Shown: positions 6,936 through 14,465 of the stretch, one piece after another
Numbering within the stretch: the first letter of the stretch is position 1
Layout: every line of letters starts with the position of its first letter
From: Methylobacterium oryzihabitans
Lineage (GTDB): Bacteria; Pseudomonadota; Alphaproteobacteria; Rhizobiales; Beijerinckiaceae
Reading direction: 5' to 3'
Assembly (NCBI RefSeq): GCF_004004555.2
Contig: NZ_SACP01000005.1
Coordinates: 172,854 to 236,853 of the forward strand
DNA: 64,000 nucleotides
The notes under the pieces: model-generated
What the model was told of the DNA's origin: nothing
The model's database searches: none
What the model saw: the letters and a program-made list of their open reading frames with translations, nothing else
Position numbers and translations under genes: made by a program

Positions 6936-8474
6936 GTGATCGTGCGAGCAGTGCTGCGTGCCAGTCGGGCTTCGGCCCGGTCCTCCCGTCAGGCACCGCG
7001 CGATCGCCGCTCCCGCTCCCTCGTCGTCCTCGCGCTCGCCGCCGTCGCGGTCGCGGGCGGCGCCCGCGGCACCCAGGACGCCGCCGCCAACGGCGACACC
7101 CGCACGCTCTCGATCTTCCACGAGCACACCAAGGAGAGCCTGACCGTCACGTTCAAGCGCGACGGCCGCTACGACCGGGCGGTGCTCGAACAGCTCAACT
7201 GGCTGCTGCGCGACTGGCGCATCGACGAGCCGACCAAGATGGACCCGCGCCTGTTCGACGTGGTGTGGGAGGCCCACCGCGCCACCGGCTCGCGCGACGC
7301 GGTCCACGTCGTCTCGGCCTACCGCTCGCCGCAGACCAACGCCGCCCTGCGCCGCCGCTCCCGCGCGGTCGCCGAGCACAGCCAGCACATGCTCGGCAAG
7401 GCGATGGACTTCTATCTCGGCGACGTCTCGGTCGACCAGATCCGCCAGATCGGCATGCAGATGCAGCGCGGCGGCGTCGGCTGGTATCCGCACGCCTACA
7501 ATCCGTTCGTGCATCTCGACGTCGGCTCGGTGCGCTCGTGGCCGCGGATGCCGGGCGACCAGCTCGCCCGGCTGTTTCCGGACGGCCGCACCGTCCACCT
7601 GCCGGCGGACGGCCGGCCGCTGCCCGGCTACGAACTCGCCAAGGCCGAGATCCTGTCGCGGGGCGGCACCGTCGCGGGCATCACCCAGGTCGCCGCCGCC
7701 GAGGAGGAGGACAGCCCGAACTTCGTGCGCCAGTTGTTCTCGGCGCTGTTCGGCGGCGGAAACACCCAGCAGGCTCCGGCTCCCGCCCCGACCGCGCTGG
7801 CGGCCCGCGGCCGGCCGTCGCGGCCGCGGCCGGTGGCGCTCGCCAGCGCCGATCCGGACGATGCCGGCAGCCGCGCCGCCCTCGCCTACGCCGCCGATCC
7901 CCGCGCCGCCCTCGTCCCCGAGGCCGCCCCCGCCGCGGCACCGCCGCCCGAGCCGACGACCACCGGCGCCCGGGCCGAGCCTGCCGACGCCGTGCCCGAG
8001 GCACCCGCCCCGGCCGTGGCGGGCCCGGCCAGTGCCGGCCTGAAGGCGCCGCTGCCGCCCCGTCGCCCGTCCGAGTTCGCGGCCCTCGCCCACGCCCTCG
8101 TCGCGGCGCCGCTGCCGCAGGTGCGGTCCGGCCCGGCGACGCAGGTCGCCACCGCCGATCCGGCGGCCCTGCCGGGGCTGCTGCCGGCGCGTCCCCGCGC
8201 CGTCGCGGCGTCACCGGCCCCGGCACCGTCCTCCACCGATCCGAAGGCGCATCTGCGCGCGCTGTTCGCGGCGGCCGTCGCCCAGACCGCCTCCGCCGGT
8301 CCGGCGCGCCTCGCCCAGACCCGCGCCACGCCGCAGGGCGCGCCGCCGAAGGGCCTCGTCGCCACGCCCGCCGGCGAGGTCGCGACCCGGTTCCAGTCGA
8401 CGGCCGGCGACGAGGCCGAGACCGGGCGCTTCTCCGGCGCGGCCGTGAAGCCACCGCCGGTGCTGCGGCGCTGA
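6936..8474 (+). CDS. YcbK/MepK-like M15 peptidase (DUF882) with long low-complexity tail
   Basis: This 512-residue exported protein has a basic N-terminus with one hydrophobic segment at about residues 28-42. A DUF882/peptidase M15 domain follows at about residues 55-205. The zinc-site pattern is conserved: VSAYRSP, SQHMLGKAMDF (H151, D158) and FVHLDVG (H193). The E. coli relative MepK cuts peptidoglycan cross-links, so a murein endopeptidase role in the periplasm is likely. From about residue 240 the protein is alanine/proline-rich without a recognisable fold. The start is GTG (6936). Translation may be coupled to the small YARHG gene 17 bases downstream. Confidence 0.82.
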   Translation: MIVRAVLRASRASARSSRQAPRDRRSRSLVVLALAAVAVAGGARGTQDAAANGDTRTLSIFHEHTKESLTVTFKRDGRYDRAVLEQLNWLLRDWRIDEPTKMDPRLFDVVWEAHRATGSRDAVHVVSAYRSPQTNAALRRRSRAVAEHSQHMLGKAMDFYLGDVSVDQIRQIGMQMQRGGVGWYPHAYNPFVHLDVGSVRSWPRMPGDQLARLFPDGRTVHLPADGRPLPGYELAKAEILSRGGTVAGITQVAAAEEEDSPNFVRQLFSALFGGGNTQQAPAPAPTALAARGRPSRPRPVALASADPDDAGSRAALAYAADPRAALVPEAAPAAAPPPEPTTTGARAEPADAVPEAPAPAVAGPASAGLKAPLPPRRPSEFAALAHALVAAPLPQVRSGPATQVATADPAALPGLLPARPRAVAASPAPAPSSTDPKAHLRALFAAAVAQTASAGPARLAQTRATPQGAPPKGLVATPAGEVATRFQSTAGDEAETGRFSGAAVKPPPVLRR

Positions 8475-8491
8475 CCCCGAGGACCCGATCC

Positions 8492-8755
8492 GTGCTGCGC
8501 CTGACTGTCCTTGCCCTCGCGACCCTGGCCGCCGGCCCCGCCCTGGCGCAGTTCCCCTGCGACGAGCTGTGGGCCGAGCGCAACGCGGTCTACAAGGAGG
8601 CCGGCTACTGCTTCCGCACGCCGCGGGCGATCAAGGCCTTCGGCAATGCCGGCTGCCGCTACGACGAGCTCGCCGACGTGCCGCTCTCGGCCCGCGATCG
8701 CGCCAAGGTCGCGGAGATCCAGCGCGAGGAACGCCGCGCCGGCTGCCAGCCCTGA
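8492..8755 (+). CDS. Secreted YARHG-domain small protein
   Basis: This 87-residue protein starts with GTG (8492) and a cleavable signal peptide (hydrophobic stretch ending ALAQ, residues 4-20). The mature part has the YARHG pattern: CDELWAERNAVYKEAGYCF, then TPRAIKAFGNAGC and DVPLSARDRAKVAEIQ. It contains four cysteines that could form two disulfides. YARHG domains are extracytoplasmic and found beside cell-wall enzymes and membrane proteins; their ligand is unknown. The gene lies 17 bases after the MepK-like gene in the same direction, suggesting shared expression and an envelope role. Confidence 0.8.
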   Translation: MLRLTVLALATLAAGPALAQFPCDELWAERNAVYKEAGYCFRTPRAIKAFGNAGCRYDELADVPLSARDRAKVAEIQREERRAGCQP

Positions 8756-8788
8756 GGGCGCACGGCCGCTCAGGCCGCCGATAGCCCG

Positions 8789-8896
8789 TCATACGAAATC
8801 CGGATGATCGCTTCGCGATGCGGAATTCGACTCCGCTCAGGCGCCGCGCGGGCTGGTGATACGGATTTCGGAACGAATCGTCCGAAATCCGTATCA
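8789..8896 (+). repeat. Dispersed palindromic repeat R1, copy b
   Basis: This is the fullest copy. It has a GATCGCTTCGCGATGC small hairpin, the CGCTCAGGCGCCGCGCGGGC core, and then a perfect 16-bp stem (TGATACGGATTTCGGA at 8857-8872, complement 8881-8896) with an 8-base loop. It is directly followed by copy c. It sits between convergent genes, in a position where such a hairpin could act as a terminator on both strands. Confidence 0.85.
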
Positions 8897-8990
8897 TACG
8901 ATTTTCCATTGATCGCTCGGCGATGGCTGCGCAATCGCTTCGCGATGCGAAAATCGGCGTCGCTCAGGCGCCGCGCGCCTCAATACGGAA
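8893..8990 (+). repeat. Dispersed palindromic repeat R1, copy c (tandem with b)
   Basis: This copy shows the same features: TCATACG entry, GCTTCGCGATGC hairpin, AAATCGGCGTCGCTCAGGCG and CCGCGCG. It lacks the long terminal stem. Its last bases run into the 3' end of the deaminase gene and include that gene's stop codon (TCA, 8980-8982, minus strand). Confidence 0.75.
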
Positions 8991-9462
8991 CGCGGTCGTC
9001 CTTCTCGTGGTACTTCTTCCACACCTCGACCGCCTCCGCGCGCATGATCTGGCGCATCGGGATCGAGCGCTCGCCGGACGGCTTCTTCAGCTCGCCGTAG
9101 ATCATCGAATCGTCGAAGTCGCCGTACTTGTAGGCGTCCTCGTTGGTCGAGGCGTAGTAGATCGTCTTGATGCCGGCCCAATAGGCCGCGGCCATGCACA
9201 TCGGGCACGGTTCGGCGCTGGTATAGAGGGTGGCGTCGCGCAGCTTGAAGCTGCCCTGCGCCTTGCACGCCTTGCGGATCGCCTCGATCTCGCCGTGCCA
9301 GGTCGGGTCGTTCTCGGCGACGACGCGGTTGGCGCCCTCGGCCAGGATCTCGCCGTCCTGCACGATCACGCTGCCGAACACGCCGCCGGCGCTGTCGACC
9401 AGCGAGGTCTTCTCCGACAGCGCGATCGCCCGCGCCATGAACTTCTCGTGGTTGTCGGACAT
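8980..9462 (-). CDS. Nucleoside deaminase (CMP/dCMP deaminase fold, guanine-deaminase-like)
   Basis: This 160-residue zinc hydrolase has the cytidine-deaminase signature: WHGEIEAIRKAC (H56 zinc ligand, E58 proton shuttle) and EPCPMCMAAAYWAG (C86 and C89 zinc ligands). The arrangement and length match GuaD/TadA-like small nucleoside deaminases, which hydrolyse an exocyclic amine of guanine, cytosine or adenosine. The HGE form, rather than HAE, and the aromatic C-terminus favour a free-base or nucleoside substrate over tRNA, but this is inference. The last codons overlap repeat R1 copy c. Confidence 0.88.
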   Translation of the reverse strand: MSDNHEKFMARAIALSEKTSLVDSAGGVFGSVIVQDGEILAEGANRVVAENDPTWHGEIEAIRKACKAQGSFKLRDATLYTSAEPCPMCMAAAYWAGIKTIYYASTNEDAYKYGDFDDSMIYGELKKPSGERSIPMRQIMRAEAVEVWKKYHEKDDRVPY

Positions 9463-9518
9463 GGTGCTCTCCTCGGGGGATGTCGTGGCGTGCGGCGCGG
9501 GCGCTCCCGCCCGTCGTC

Positions 9519-10457
9519 TCAGGTCCACAGGGTGAAGACGGTGAGTTCGGCGACGAAGGCCGCGACCACCGCCGCGGCACCGACGATCTCGGCGACAGCC
9601 CGGCGCTGCGGCGGCGGGTGCAGCCAGCCGCGCAGGGCCGCCCCGGCGATCCGCGCCAGGGGCCAGGACACCAGCGCGACGCTGATCGCGTTGCCGATCA
9701 GGGTCGCGACCGGGGCGGGCAGCCCGGTCAGGAGCGGGCTGAGGAAGCGGATCTCCAGCATCACCACCGGAAACAGGACGAGGAGCACCACGAGGGTCTG
9801 CTTCCAGGCCGGGGGCGGCGCGGGCGCGTCCGGGCTCACGGCGAACCAGCCGGCGAAGGGGCCGGCGTGGCGGCGGCTGCTCCAGGTCGACATCGCCGGA
9901 TCGGCCGCCCGCAGCAGGGAGTGCCGCTCCTCGGACACGATCCAGGCATCGAGCTGCGAGGGCGTGGAGAACCGCACCAAAGTGGTCCAGTAGTTCAGCT
10001 CCGGGCCCAGGGGGGCCTGAACCAGGGTGCCCATGTAGCCCGGGAAGGTCGCCTGCCGGGCCTGGACGGTCTCGGCCCAGCTCCGGTAGTCGGCGGCGCG
10101 GCCGGGACCGACCGCGGTGGTGATGACCTCGGTCACGCAGGACAGCGAATGGAAGTCGGGCGCCGCCTCGTCCTCGTCCTCGGCCTCCCGGAGAGAGACG
10201 AGATCGGCGGCGAGGGCGGCGCGCTCGGGCGAGGCGCGCCACTGCGCCAGCGCCTCGGGCGAGCGGAACCGCTGGACGACGTGCCACTCGTGGGCGTCGG
10301 CGAAGACCGGCACGATCTCGACACTGACGAAGCCGGGCGCCGACGCGACCGCATGGGTGAGGCGCGCCTGCCACGCCGCGAACGCCGCCGCGGCACCCGG
10401 GCGCAGGCGGATCCGGGTCACCGCGGCGGCGGCCGGGGAGGCGACGGACAGGTTCAT
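9519..10457 (-). CDS. Two-domain antibiotic-biosynthesis-monooxygenase-like (ABM) membrane protein
   Basis: This is a protein of about 312 residues with two dimeric alpha/beta-barrel (ABM) modules. The first, at about residues 10-90, has RLRPGAAAAFAAWQARL and HEWHVVQRF. The second, at about 105-200, has VGPGRAADYRSWAETVQARQ and NYWTTLVRF. A proline-rich linker leads to three hydrophobic helices at the C-terminus (VVLLVLFPVVMLEI, the ATLIGNAISVALV region and AVVAAFVAELTVF). Proteins of this plan are predicted antibiotic monooxygenase-like membrane proteins with no proven reaction. The start at 10457 has a GAGGTG ribosome site; an upstream in-frame ATG lacks one. Confidence 0.75.
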   Translation of the reverse strand: MNLSVASPAAAAVTRIRLRPGAAAAFAAWQARLTHAVASAPGFVSVEIVPVFADAHEWHVVQRFRSPEALAQWRASPERAALAADLVSLREAEDEDEAAPDFHSLSCVTEVITTAVGPGRAADYRSWAETVQARQATFPGYMGTLVQAPLGPELNYWTTLVRFSTPSQLDAWIVSEERHSLLRAADPAMSTWSSRRHAGPFAGWFAVSPDAPAPPPAWKQTLVVLLVLFPVVMLEIRFLSPLLTGLPAPVATLIGNAISVALVSWPLARIAGAALRGWLHPPPQRRAVAEIVGAAAVVAAFVAELTVFTLWT

Positions 10458-10651
10458 CGGGCACCTCGCGGCTGACGACGTCAGGTAGCTCACGCAGGGC
10501 TTATCGGCGTCTCAACGCGCCGCGCCGGGACGGCGAATCCCCGGGACGGGACCGGGCGGGACGAAGGAAATCTCTCGGTAAGGTTGAGAGCCTATGAAAC
10601 TCGACGAGGGCGCGCCTCGCGGTGCGCCGGGCCGACGGAGGGATTCGAACC

Positions 10652-10918
10652 ATGGCTGCCTCTCCCGCGCTCGCGGTCGACAACTCGTCGGTCGCGGCGG
10701 ACCAGCTCAAGAGCATCATCGAGCGCATCGAGCGCCTCGAGGAAGAGAAGGCCGGCCTCGCCGGCGACATCAAGGACGTCTATGCCGAGGCCAAGGCCAA
10801 CGGCTTCGACACCAAGGTTCTGCGCAAGATCATCTCCCTGCGCAAGCGCGACCACGACGAGCGCCAGGAGGAGGAGGCGATCCTCGAACTCTACATGCAG
10901 GCGCTCGGGATGGCCTAG
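10652..10918 (+). CDS. gapR: GapR-family nucleoid-associated protein (UPF0335 / DUF2312)
   Basis: This 88-residue, almost entirely helical protein has the conserved UPF0335 core: [20 protein letters not shown], then [20 protein letters not shown] and [23 protein letters not shown]. In Caulobacter the family member GapR binds overtwisted DNA ahead of moving polymerases and helps replication and chromosome segregation. I chose ATG 10652, which has a GGAGG about ten bases upstream and matches the family's length; an earlier ATG adds ten unrelated residues. The stop codon TAG lies inside the next repeat. Confidence 0.93.
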   Translation: MAASPALAVDNSSVAADQLKSIIERIERLEEEKAGLAGDIKDVYAEAKANGFDTKVLRKIISLRKRDHDERQEEEAILELYMQALGMA

Positions 10919-11020
10919 AGCATTTTCCGACGAAGTGGATACCGGTTCGTCAAAGAAAATGCGGCAAAATCAAAGACCTAGAGAGCTTCGCGATTGCAAC
11001 GCAATCGTGGGGTGCTCTAG
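10915..11020. repeat. Alphaproteobacterial intergenic repeat with CTAGAGCA ends
   Basis: The element starts CTAGAGCATTTTCCGACGAA and ends TGCTCTAG, so its termini are 8-bp inverted repeats (10915-10922 and 11013-11020). Inside is a second pairing (GCATTTTC with GAAAATGC, CGACGAA with TTCGTC). It matches a sequence I recognise as common between genes in Methylobacterium and other Rhizobiales. It provides the gapR stop codon and probably a transcript-end hairpin. Confidence 0.8.
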
Positions 11021-11144
11021 ACAGGCTTCGCAAACGTGGCTGCTACCGGAAAACGCCGCGACACAACAATAACCTAAGCGGACGAAGCGTTGGCCTGCCA
11101 ACGCACGTCTGCTTGGGCCGCGGAGCCGCGCTCCGGCGTTGGGG

Positions 11145-11852
11145 TCAGCGCCCGCACAGGGCGGCGAAGGCGGTCGGCGTCGGCACCCCGCCGCCCTCGG
11201 AGAAGCGGGTCGGCGTGCACAGGCCCGGATTGGCGCCGCAATAGCCGTCGAAGCCGAAGCGCGCCGCGGTGTCCCGCGGGGCCGGGGAGAGGCCGCCGAC
11301 GGTCACGACGACGACGGAGCCGGGCTGGTCGAGGGTGAGGCAGGCCTGCGGGCTCGCCTGGCGGGTGCAGACCCGGATCTCGCCCTCGACGAGGGTGATG
11401 ACCGAGCGCGTGCCGGTGGTCCAGACGTCGAACACCGTTCCCCGGACGCCGATCGTCGCGACCGGCGTCTTGATCTCGTAGGCCTTCTTGTCGAGGTCGC
11501 CGGTGACGAAGCGGTAGGTGCCCTTGAGGAGGTTGAGCGCCACCTTCCCGGCCGGCCGCTCCTCCGAATAGACGTACTGGTTGAGCGCGATGCGCGCGTT
11601 CGGCCCGATCGACAGGTTGGTCTGGTCGAGGAAGACGATCTTGGCGAGGCTGTCGGCCCCGGTCTGCACCGCCTCGTCCCGGAACACCGTGTCGCCCTCG
11701 GCGAGGCTGTTGCGCTGGGACTGCTTCAGGCGCGAGACGTCGTTCCGCACGAGCGTCGTCGCACCGATCTGCTGGGCCACCGCCGCGCCGGTTCCGCCGA
11801 GCGCGAGCCCGCCGGCCGACACGGCGAGACAGATCCGTCTGACGAGGCTCAT
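11145..11852 (-). CDS. Periplasmic FecR-domain protein
   Basis: This 235-residue protein has a Sec signal peptide (residues 1-27, ending GAAVAQ) and one FecR domain at about residues 55-160. Recognisable parts are GADSLAKIVFLDQTNLSIGP, AGKVALNLLKGTYRFVTG, and the hallmark KTPVATIGVRGT followed by TLVEGEIRVC. It lacks the N-terminal anti-sigma region of true FecR regulators, so it is probably a periplasmic sensor or scaffold. FecR proteins of this kind are often neighbours of CHASE2-cyclases, and one lies 10 kb away in this same locus. It is downstream of, and in the same direction as, the glycosyltransferase gene. Confidence 0.88.
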   Translation of the reverse strand: MSLVRRICLAVSAGGLALGGTGAAVAQQIGATTLVRNDVSRLKQSQRNSLAEGDTVFRDEAVQTGADSLAKIVFLDQTNLSIGPNARIALNQYVYSEERPAGKVALNLLKGTYRFVTGDLDKKAYEIKTPVATIGVRGTVFDVWTTGTRSVITLVEGEIRVCTRQASPQACLTLDQPGSVVVVTVGGLSPAPRDTAARFGFDGYCGANPGLCTPTRFSEGGGVPTPTAFAALCGR

Positions 11853-11992
11853 CGCGACCCAGTCCCTCGAAGAAGAAGTCGCGCGATTGTAGACGCGGCG
11901 CCCGCGGCGGCAACGGGGCCGGGCGCTTTTCCCGGCCGTGTCGCAAATTGACGGCAGTCGCGCGATCCTCGAAGTCTCCCCCCGGCCGAGGG

Positions 11993-13972
11993 CTACCGGG
12001 CCCCGGCGGCGGCCGGAGGGCCGCTCGGGTAGAGATCGCGCGGATCGGCGCCGATCTGACGCCGGAGGGTCGCGATCGCCTCCGGCGGCAGCGCCTCGAT
12101 CCAGGCCCGGAAGCGGGCGTGGTCGGGCCGGTCCCGGGCGCCGGCGGGCGGCGTCTCGCCGAGGGCCTCGTAGGAGGCCGCGTAGGTCGCGACGCGGTTG
12201 ACGCTCGCCGACCGGCTGCGGCCGAGGGCGAGACCGCTCGCCTTGACGCCGAGCAGGAACACCCGGTCGCCGATCTCGGACAGCGGCGGGGGCACCAGCG
12301 CCCAGTGGCCGAGGAGGTGGAAGGCCGCCGGAAGGAAGAGGTAGCCGCTGGCGTCGACGAAGCCGTCCGCCTCCTCGTCGGGCAGCGGCATGACCGTCAG
12401 GTCGGGGCGCCGGAGCCGGCGGGGAGCCGCGACGACGCCGCAATCCTCGAACCCGACGCGCAACGCCGCCAGAAGGCAGTTCTCGACGTGGTCCGGCTCG
12501 TACCAGCACCCGGCATCGAGGACGCAGATCGCCGTGTAGCCCCGGGCGGCCGCGAGCAGGCCCCCGGCCGCCAGGGCCGCGCGGCCCTCGCTGCCGCCCT
12601 CGCCGCCGCCCTCGCCGCCGCCCTCGCCGCCGAGGCGGACGTGGTCGGCGACGAGCCCGTCCAGGCCCTCCTGCGGCGGGCCGGTCGCGATCAGGAGATG
12701 GTCCGCCGCCACGGTCTGCCGCGCCACCGACTCGATGCAGCGCCGCAGCGTCCCGGCCTCCTCCGGCCCGTAGGCCGTCACCACGGCGATGCGCGGGGCG
12801 CCGTCCCTCAGCGTCGCGGTCCAGAGCGAGCCGCGCTCCCGCAGCCGGTCTCGGGCATGGTCGCGGTTGGCGCCGATGCGCTCGCGGGTCGGCGGATCGA
12901 GGTCCCGGCGCGCCAGCAGGATCGCGCAAGCGACGAGGCAGTCCATGGGCCGGCCGGCCCAGTAGGCGTTGACCGCGAACTCGTCGACGAGCCCGACGGC
13001 GTGGATCCAGGGCTGGAGGAACAGCCCCGCCTCCGGCGGCGGGCGCCCGAGCCCGCGTCCCGCGGCGGCGAGGCCGCGGGCCCATTCGCCGCGCTGCCGG
13101 CAGATCAGGGCCGCGGCGTGCAGCGCCTCGACGCGCTCCGGCACGGTCGCGCTCGCGCGGTCGAGCACCGACAGCACCGCCTCCGTCGGGGCCCCCTGCC
13201 CTGCCATCAGCTTGCCGGCGTTGAGCAGGCTCTCGAACACCTCCTGGTCCCAGAAGCCGAGGCCGGCCCGGTCGAGGTAGACCGCGACCGCCCGCTCGGG
13301 GCGTCCGGCATCGCGCAGGCTCTGGGCGAGGTAGAAGGTATAGCGGGCGCGCAGGAACGGATCGTCCTCGCCGGCCAGCGCCGCCTCGAGCAGAGCCGCA
13401 TCCCGGGCGAACTTGTCGGCGTCGCGCGAGCGCGCGCCGTCGCCGCCGTAGACGACGTGCAGCCCCGTCGCCACGCCGTGCGACCGCGCGGAAGGCGGGA
13501 TGTCGAGGAATTCGTGCAGGACCGAGCGGTAGCGGAAGGCGAGGCGGTTCGAGACGAGCTGCGGCCGGCGGTACACCGCGCCGCCGTGATGGATGTCGAG
13601 GTCGTAGACGTCCGCGGCCAGCCCGGCCTTGAAGGCCGCGGGGTCGAAGCCCGGCGCGACGGCGAGCCAGTCGTCGGCGTCGAGCACCAGCGCGTAGTCG
13701 ATCGCCGGATCCTGCCGGAGCAGCGCGAGCGCGGCGCTGCGGTTGTGGGCGAAGTCCCGCCACGGCTGCCCGGTCACCGTGGCGGGAATCCCGTGGCGGG
13801 CGAAATAGGCCCGCACGATCTCCGGGGTTCCGTCCTGCGACCCGGTATCGACCACGACGGCGCCGTCGAGGAGGGGCCGGGCGCTGTCGAGGCAGCGCTC
13901 CACGACATGCGCCTCGTCCCGGACGATCATGCAAAGGCCGATGGTCGGCACCGATCCGCTCCCCCGACACAT
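11993..13972 (-). CDS. Two-domain family-2 glycosyltransferase with TPR-like middle region
   Basis: This is a protein of about 659 residues. The N-terminal GT2 domain has TIGLCMIVRDEAHVVERCLD, VVVDTGSQDGT and the DxD-type LVLDADDW at about residue 110. The middle (about 205-380) is a helical repeat region similar to TPRs. From about residue 400 a second glycosyltransferase-like domain begins with IAVVTAYGPEEAGTLRRCIE and holds ICVLDAGCWYEPDH in place of a DxD. Between these lies a (GGGE)n run encoded by a 12-base tandem repeat. It is cytoplasmic and probably transfers sugar to a protein or cell-surface glycan; acceptor unknown. The start is uncertain: ATG 13972 was chosen because the GT2 fold begins directly after it. 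Confidence 0.75.
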   Translation of the reverse strand: MCRGSGSVPTIGLCMIVRDEAHVVERCLDSARPLLDGAVVVDTGSQDGTPEIVRAYFARHGIPATVTGQPWRDFAHNRSAALALLRQDPAIDYALVLDADDWLAVAPGFDPAAFKAGLAADVYDLDIHHGGAVYRRPQLVSNRLAFRYRSVLHEFLDIPPSARSHGVATGLHVVYGGDGARSRDADKFARDAALLEAALAGEDDPFLRARYTFYLAQSLRDAGRPERAVAVYLDRAGLGFWDQEVFESLLNAGKLMAGQGAPTEAVLSVLDRASATVPERVEALHAAALICRQRGEWARGLAAAGRGLGRPPPEAGLFLQPWIHAVGLVDEFAVNAYWAGRPMDCLVACAILLARRDLDPPTRERIGANRDHARDRLRERGSLWTATLRDGAPRIAVVTAYGPEEAGTLRRCIESVARQTVAADHLLIATGPPQEGLDGLVADHVRLGGEGGGEGGGEGGSEGRAALAAGGLLAAARGYTAICVLDAGCWYEPDHVENCLLAALRVGFEDCGVVAAPRRLRRPDLTVMPLPDEEADGFVDASGYLFLPAAFHLLGHWALVPPPLSEIGDRVFLLGVKASGLALGRSRSASVNRVATYAASYEALGETPPAGARDRPDHARFRAWIEALPPEAIATLRRQIGADPRDLYPSGPPAAAGAR

Positions 13973-14465
13973 CGCCGCTCGGCCCGGCGAAGCACGGCCG
14001 GTGACGATCGGCAAGAGGTCCCTCGCCTCGTCTTCCTGTCGCGGATCGGAATCCGCCCGCGCCCGGTCGCGGTGCCCGCGCACGCGGCACTCGTCTCGCC
14101 GCGGGCGCACCGGGCCATGACCATCCCCGTGCCGGATCGGATCGTTGGACACGGCGCGAGACGTCGCCGCGCCACAGTATTGTGCTCACCGAAATGCCGG
14201 CAAATGATCGTGGCGCCGGCACGGCTGCCTCGACGTGCGGCGGCGGATTCGACTGACGAAGACCGGAGGTCATCGGGCGCAACCCGTGCCTCGACGCCAC
14301 ATCATCTGGGAGATCGTCGTGCCGACGACGGTCCCGGCTAGGCGCGAGACCCGGGAACGCCTAAGACACGACCTCGACCCACGCCGACAACAACACGAGG
14401 GCGGGGTCGGACGATTTCGACGTGCCGGCACGCCGGAGGCACGGGCGCGAGACGGGGCCGGGGGC
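13973..14465. other. 493-bp gap between divergent glycosyltransferase and autotransporter genes
   Basis: No protein gene or RNA is recognised here. It is less G+C-extreme near 14160-14215 and must hold the promoters for both directions. No palindrome or repeat shared with other gaps was seen. Confidence 0.5.
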
